Positions 23,124-25,348 of a DNA stretch of 25,348 nt are shown piece after piece (positions within the stretch are counted from its first letter, which is position 1; the number at the start of each line of letters is the position of its first letter). Both the position numbers and the translations under genes were made by a program. The notes under the pieces were generated by a model. That model was not told where the DNA came from, did no database searches, and was given only the letters and a program-made list of their open reading frames with translations. This DNA is from UBA8337 sp965658615 (GTDB taxonomy: Bacteria; Pseudomonadota; Alphaproteobacteria; RS24): contig CBFHSX010000025.1 of NCBI GenBank assembly GCA_965658615.1, positions 1 through 25,348 of the forward strand, in the 5' to 3' direction.

Positions 23124-23873
23124 CTATAGCTGCCAAATGAGGCGTATGGCGACAAAAATTATCAGAAAAGCTGTCAGGCGGCGCAAGCTGTCTTGCGAAA
23201 ACCGCTCGAGCAGCACGCGACTGCCAAGCGCACCGCCCAAGGCAACGGCGACAATCAAAGGTGTGATGAATGCAAGCATGTCGGGAAGGACATGCGCGCC
23301 GTTTTTCAGCACTTGTCCGGCCAGACCGGAAATGGAATTGACCAGAATGAAAAAGCTACACAAAGCGGCAATCGCTTTGGCCTCGGCCCAGCGCAGATAA
23401 TGCAAAATCGGGGCGAGGAAAATGCCGCCGCCAATGCCGACCATGCCGGATAACAGGCCCAGCCCCGCACCAATCGCCAGCCCGCGCGCTTTGGCATGGC
23501 TTTGCGGAAGCGGGGCAGCGTCGGCGCTTTTGATGAAAATAAGCCGCGCCCCCGCCAGCATAAGACTGGTCGCCAGCAGACTTATATATATGTCATCGCG
23601 CAGCGGCACGAGACCGCCGAGAAAAGCCATTGGCACGGAGGCGATAAAAAACGGCGCGGCGTCGCGCCAGTCAAAAGCGCGGCGTCTGATCGCCAGATAG
23701 CTGCCCAGTGCGACGACGACGATATTGCAGGCCAGAGCCGCAATGGGGATGCGCCAAACAGGCATATCGGTCATGGCAATCAGCGCCGTGTAGGTTGAGC
23801 CGCCGCCAAAGCCGACCGTGGCGTAAAGCGCGGCGGTGAGGAAAAACCACAGCGGTAATAAACTCGCCATCAT
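23124..23873 (-). CDS. TauE/SafE-family membrane transporter
   Basis: This 249-residue polytopic protein has about eight hydrophobic segments and the duplicated family glycine motif: ATVGFGGGSTYTALIAM in the first half and SGMVGIGGGIFLAPIL in the second. TauE/SafE proteins are thought to move sulfite, sulfoacetate and other sulfur-containing anions. Here the gene sits between mocA-like and moaA with overlaps or tiny gaps on both sides (ATGA overlap upstream, 7 nt downstream), so it is an integral member of the Moco operon. A second ATG at 23870 is possible. The substrate is unknown; sulfur-oxyanion or even oxyanion exchange linked to Moco enzymes are inferences. Confidence 0.88.
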   Translation of the reverse strand: MMASLLPLWFFLTAALYATVGFGGGSTYTALIAMTDMPVWRIPIAALACNIVVVALGSYLAIRRRAFDWRDAAPFFIASVPMAFLGGLVPLRDDIYISLLATSLMLAGARLIFIKSADAAPLPQSHAKARGLAIGAGLGLLSGMVGIGGGIFLAPILHYLRWAEAKAIAALCSFFILVNSISGLAGQVLKNGAHVLPDMLAFITPLIVAVALGGALGSRVLLERFSQDSLRRLTAFLIIFVAIRLIWQL

Positions 23874-24466
23874 GGCGCGGTCGCTTCCACCAACGCATCT
23901 TGTGTATCAATATCGAGGTTTATGCCCGCATCATGAACGGCGAAATCCAGCACATTGGGGCAGGCGGCAATAATGCCGCGTCCGCCCGTATCGCCCTCAG
24001 ATTTTTCGAGCGCGGTAAAATGCGGCGCGGCGAACAGTACCGGATGCCCGCGTCGGCCATTATATGTCGGCACAATAATGCTGGATGATGGATCGATTGC
24101 CTTCGCCATAAGCTGAGGGGTTTGGGGCGACAAGAAAGGCATATCGCCAAAGCCGATAAAGGCATGGCGCAAGCCCCTATTGGCGTTAATGGCAGCGCCG
24201 ATGCCGGCGGCCAGCGATGTGCCCATGCCCTCATGCGCGCGCCCATTGACGACCGGCGCGAACCCCGCCGCTTTGCATATATCGCCAAGCGGGCTGTCAG
24301 GGGCCAGCACGGCGATTTTTTGCGCTTGCAGGGTGGCATAGGCGCGGAGTGCGCGCGCGAGCATCGGCTCACCGTCGATCTCGGCCAGTAACTTATTGTC
24401 GTCGCCAAAGCGGCGCGAGGTGCCGGCGGCCAGAACAATGACCGCTATTTTTGCGGCGTCGGTCAC
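23870..24466 (-). CDS. MocA/MobA-like molybdenum cofactor nucleotidyltransferase
   Basis: This 198-residue NTP-transferase has VIVLAAGTSRRFGDDNKLLAEIDGEPML at the N-terminus, GMGTSLAAGI, FIGFGDMPFLS with the metal-binding Asp, and IVPTYNGRRGHPVLF. This pattern is closer to MocA (CTP:molybdopterin cytidylyltransferase) than to MobA (GTP). MocA makes the cytosine dinucleotide form used by xanthine dehydrogenase-family enzymes. It begins with GTG at 24466, overlapping the xdhC stop as GTGA, and no ATG occurs before the nucleotide-binding loop. Adjacent xdhC supports the MocA reading. Confidence 0.85.
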   Translation of the reverse strand: MTDAAKIAVIVLAAGTSRRFGDDNKLLAEIDGEPMLARALRAYATLQAQKIAVLAPDSPLGDICKAAGFAPVVNGRAHEGMGTSLAAGIGAAINANRGLRHAFIGFGDMPFLSPQTPQLMAKAIDPSSSIIVPTYNGRRGHPVLFAAPHFTALEKSEGDTGGRGIIAACPNVLDFAVHDAGINLDIDTQDALVEATAP

Positions 24467-25348
24467 GCCTTTTTACCCTGACGTCGATGGGCCACGATTT
24501 GCGCCATGATAGACAAGGCGATCTCGGCCGGGTCGGCGGCCCCAATATCAAGCCCGACCGGACCGACAATATCCGAGCCGGGGCGCGCCGTCTTGTGCAT
24601 GGCCAAAAGCTCAAGCCTTTGGGCATGGGTTTTGCGGCTGCCCAGCGCGCCAATGAAATGCGCCTCAGAGTCGAGCGCGGCCCGCAATATGGGTATTTCC
24701 AGATTATGCTCGTGGAACAGCGTAATGACACCATTATGCGCGTCAAAATCGTTCGGGTCATATTGCGTTTGATGCGTCATCGGCGTGCCGTCCAGCCCCC
24801 GCATCTTCAGATGCGCCAAGGCGGCGGCATCTGTGCTGTGCGCGAAAAGCCGATAGCCAAGATTGTGCGCCAGTTCGGCAAAACAGGTGAAATGCGGCCC
24901 GGCGCCAAACACATGCAAATAATAGTCGGGCGGATAGGCCATGCTTGACGGGTCGGAGGGGTCGCAAACGGCGAGCGATAAATCCTCTTGCACCGTCACA
25001 TAAGCCGTTTGGCGTTGCGCGTGTAATTTGGCGACATCAGCGGTCAGTGCAGCGACGCCGCTGCCGCTGAATAATATGTCGAGGCCGGAGCCGCAGGGCA
25101 GTTCGATATCGAGATAGGGCGAGTCTTTGCCATAGCGGATGACATGTGTGGCGCCGTCGGCCAGCATCTTTTGTGCCTCGGCAATAATGGCTTCTTCGGC
25201 ACAGCCGGAGGAAATGACACCGCAATGTGCGTTGGAATCATTAACGGCAATTTGCGCACCGCGCGGGCGCGGGCTGGACCCGTCAATGTGGATAAGCGTG
25301 GCCAAAGCGGTTTTGAGACCGTCTTTTTGCCACGCGGCCATTTGTGCA
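24463..25348 (-). CDS. xdhC: XdhC/CoxI-family Moco insertion factor (likely partial at right edge)
   Basis: The frame contains both halves of the XdhC family. The N-terminal part has LIHIDGSSPRPRGAQIAV and GVISSGCAEEAIIAEA, the Rossmann part has YYLHVFGAGPHFTCFAELAHNLGY, and the C-terminal signature is FIGALGSRKTHAQRLE followed by IVGPVGLDIGAADPAEIALSIMAQI. XdhC proteins bind Moco, protect it and deliver its sulfurated form to xanthine dehydrogenase-type enzymes. An ATG exists at 25341, but the frame continues upstream to the edge and homologues usually have several more residues before this point, so the true start is probably outside the window. It leads the visible Moco operon. Confidence 0.9.
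   Translation of the reverse strand, partial: AQMAAWQKDGLKTALATLIHIDGSSPRPRGAQIAVNDSNAHCGVISSGCAEEAIIAEAQKMLADGATHVIRYGKDSPYLDIELPCGSGLDILFSGSGVAALTADVAKLHAQRQTAYVTVQEDLSLAVCDPSDPSSMAYPPDYYLHVFGAGPHFTCFAELAHNLGYRLFAHSTDAAALAHLKMRGLDGTPMTHQTQYDPNDFDAHNGVITLFHEHNLEIPILRAALDSEAHFIGALGSRKTHAQRLELLAMHKTARPGSDIVGPVGLDIGAADPAEIALSIMAQIVAHRRQGKKA

Overview
The window reads as a chromosomal segment of a free-living alphaproteobacterium, moderately GC-rich. The evidence is a fused ispDF gene, the lipA-coq10-cinA-pgpA-ispDF neighbourhood, the dusB(nifR3)-ntrB-ntrC operon, a TonB-dependent outer-membrane receptor, and a cluster of GANTC sites (the CcrM methylation motif) ahead of a cell-division gene. 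I cannot name the genus. I see no rRNA, tRNA, IS element, prophage or CRISPR array. Coding density is very high, with many TAATG and ATGA overlaps.

Layout. (1) 1-1983, minus: a TonB-dependent receptor cut by the left edge, with three Asp/Glu/His-rich segments, preceded in its operon by a small secreted His-containing protein; probably zinc or another divalent metal. (2) 2040-3902, plus: an FtsB/DivIC-like protein behind four GANTC sites, then lipA and coq10. (3) 3940-6110, minus: pncC/cinA C-terminal type, pgpA and ispDF. (4) 6221-10967, plus: dusB, ntrB and ntrC, then an alpha-methylacyl-CoA racemase-type family III CoA-transferase. (5) 10964-14562, minus: a compact operon of hspQ, a permuted papain-fold (YiiX-like) protein, a hexapeptide acyltransferase and an orphan YejA-type peptide-binding protein. 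(6) 14694-19169, plus: an Old Yellow Enzyme-type reductase, a glutathione S-transferase and a PaaI-type thioesterase with overlapping ends, then a membrane-anchored DUF3604 (PHP-like) protein. (7) 19181-25348, minus: a nine-gene molybdenum cofactor operon transcribed xdhC, mocA-like, tauE-like, moaA, moaD, moaE, moaB, moaC, moeA; xdhC reaches the right edge.

How the parts work together. The Moco operon holds the GTP-to-molybdopterin route (MoaA, MoaC, MoaD/E, MoaB, MoeA) plus MocA and XdhC, the tailoring and insertion factors of xanthine dehydrogenase-family enzymes, so such an enzyme probably lies upstream, outside the window. LipA, IspDF, PgpA and Coq10 are housekeeping cofactor, isoprenoid, phospholipid and quinone functions. 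NtrBC is the nitrogen two-component system. The hspQ operon looks like an envelope or peptide-handling unit under stress-linked expression.

Most of the window is conventional. The points most worth a second look are the GANTC cluster, the hspQ-papain-acyltransferase-YejA operon, the metal-receptor leader hairpin and acidic segments, the inverted-repeat leader of dusB, an AT-rich codon-anomalous patch inside ispDF, and the TauE-type membrane protein inside the Moco operon.
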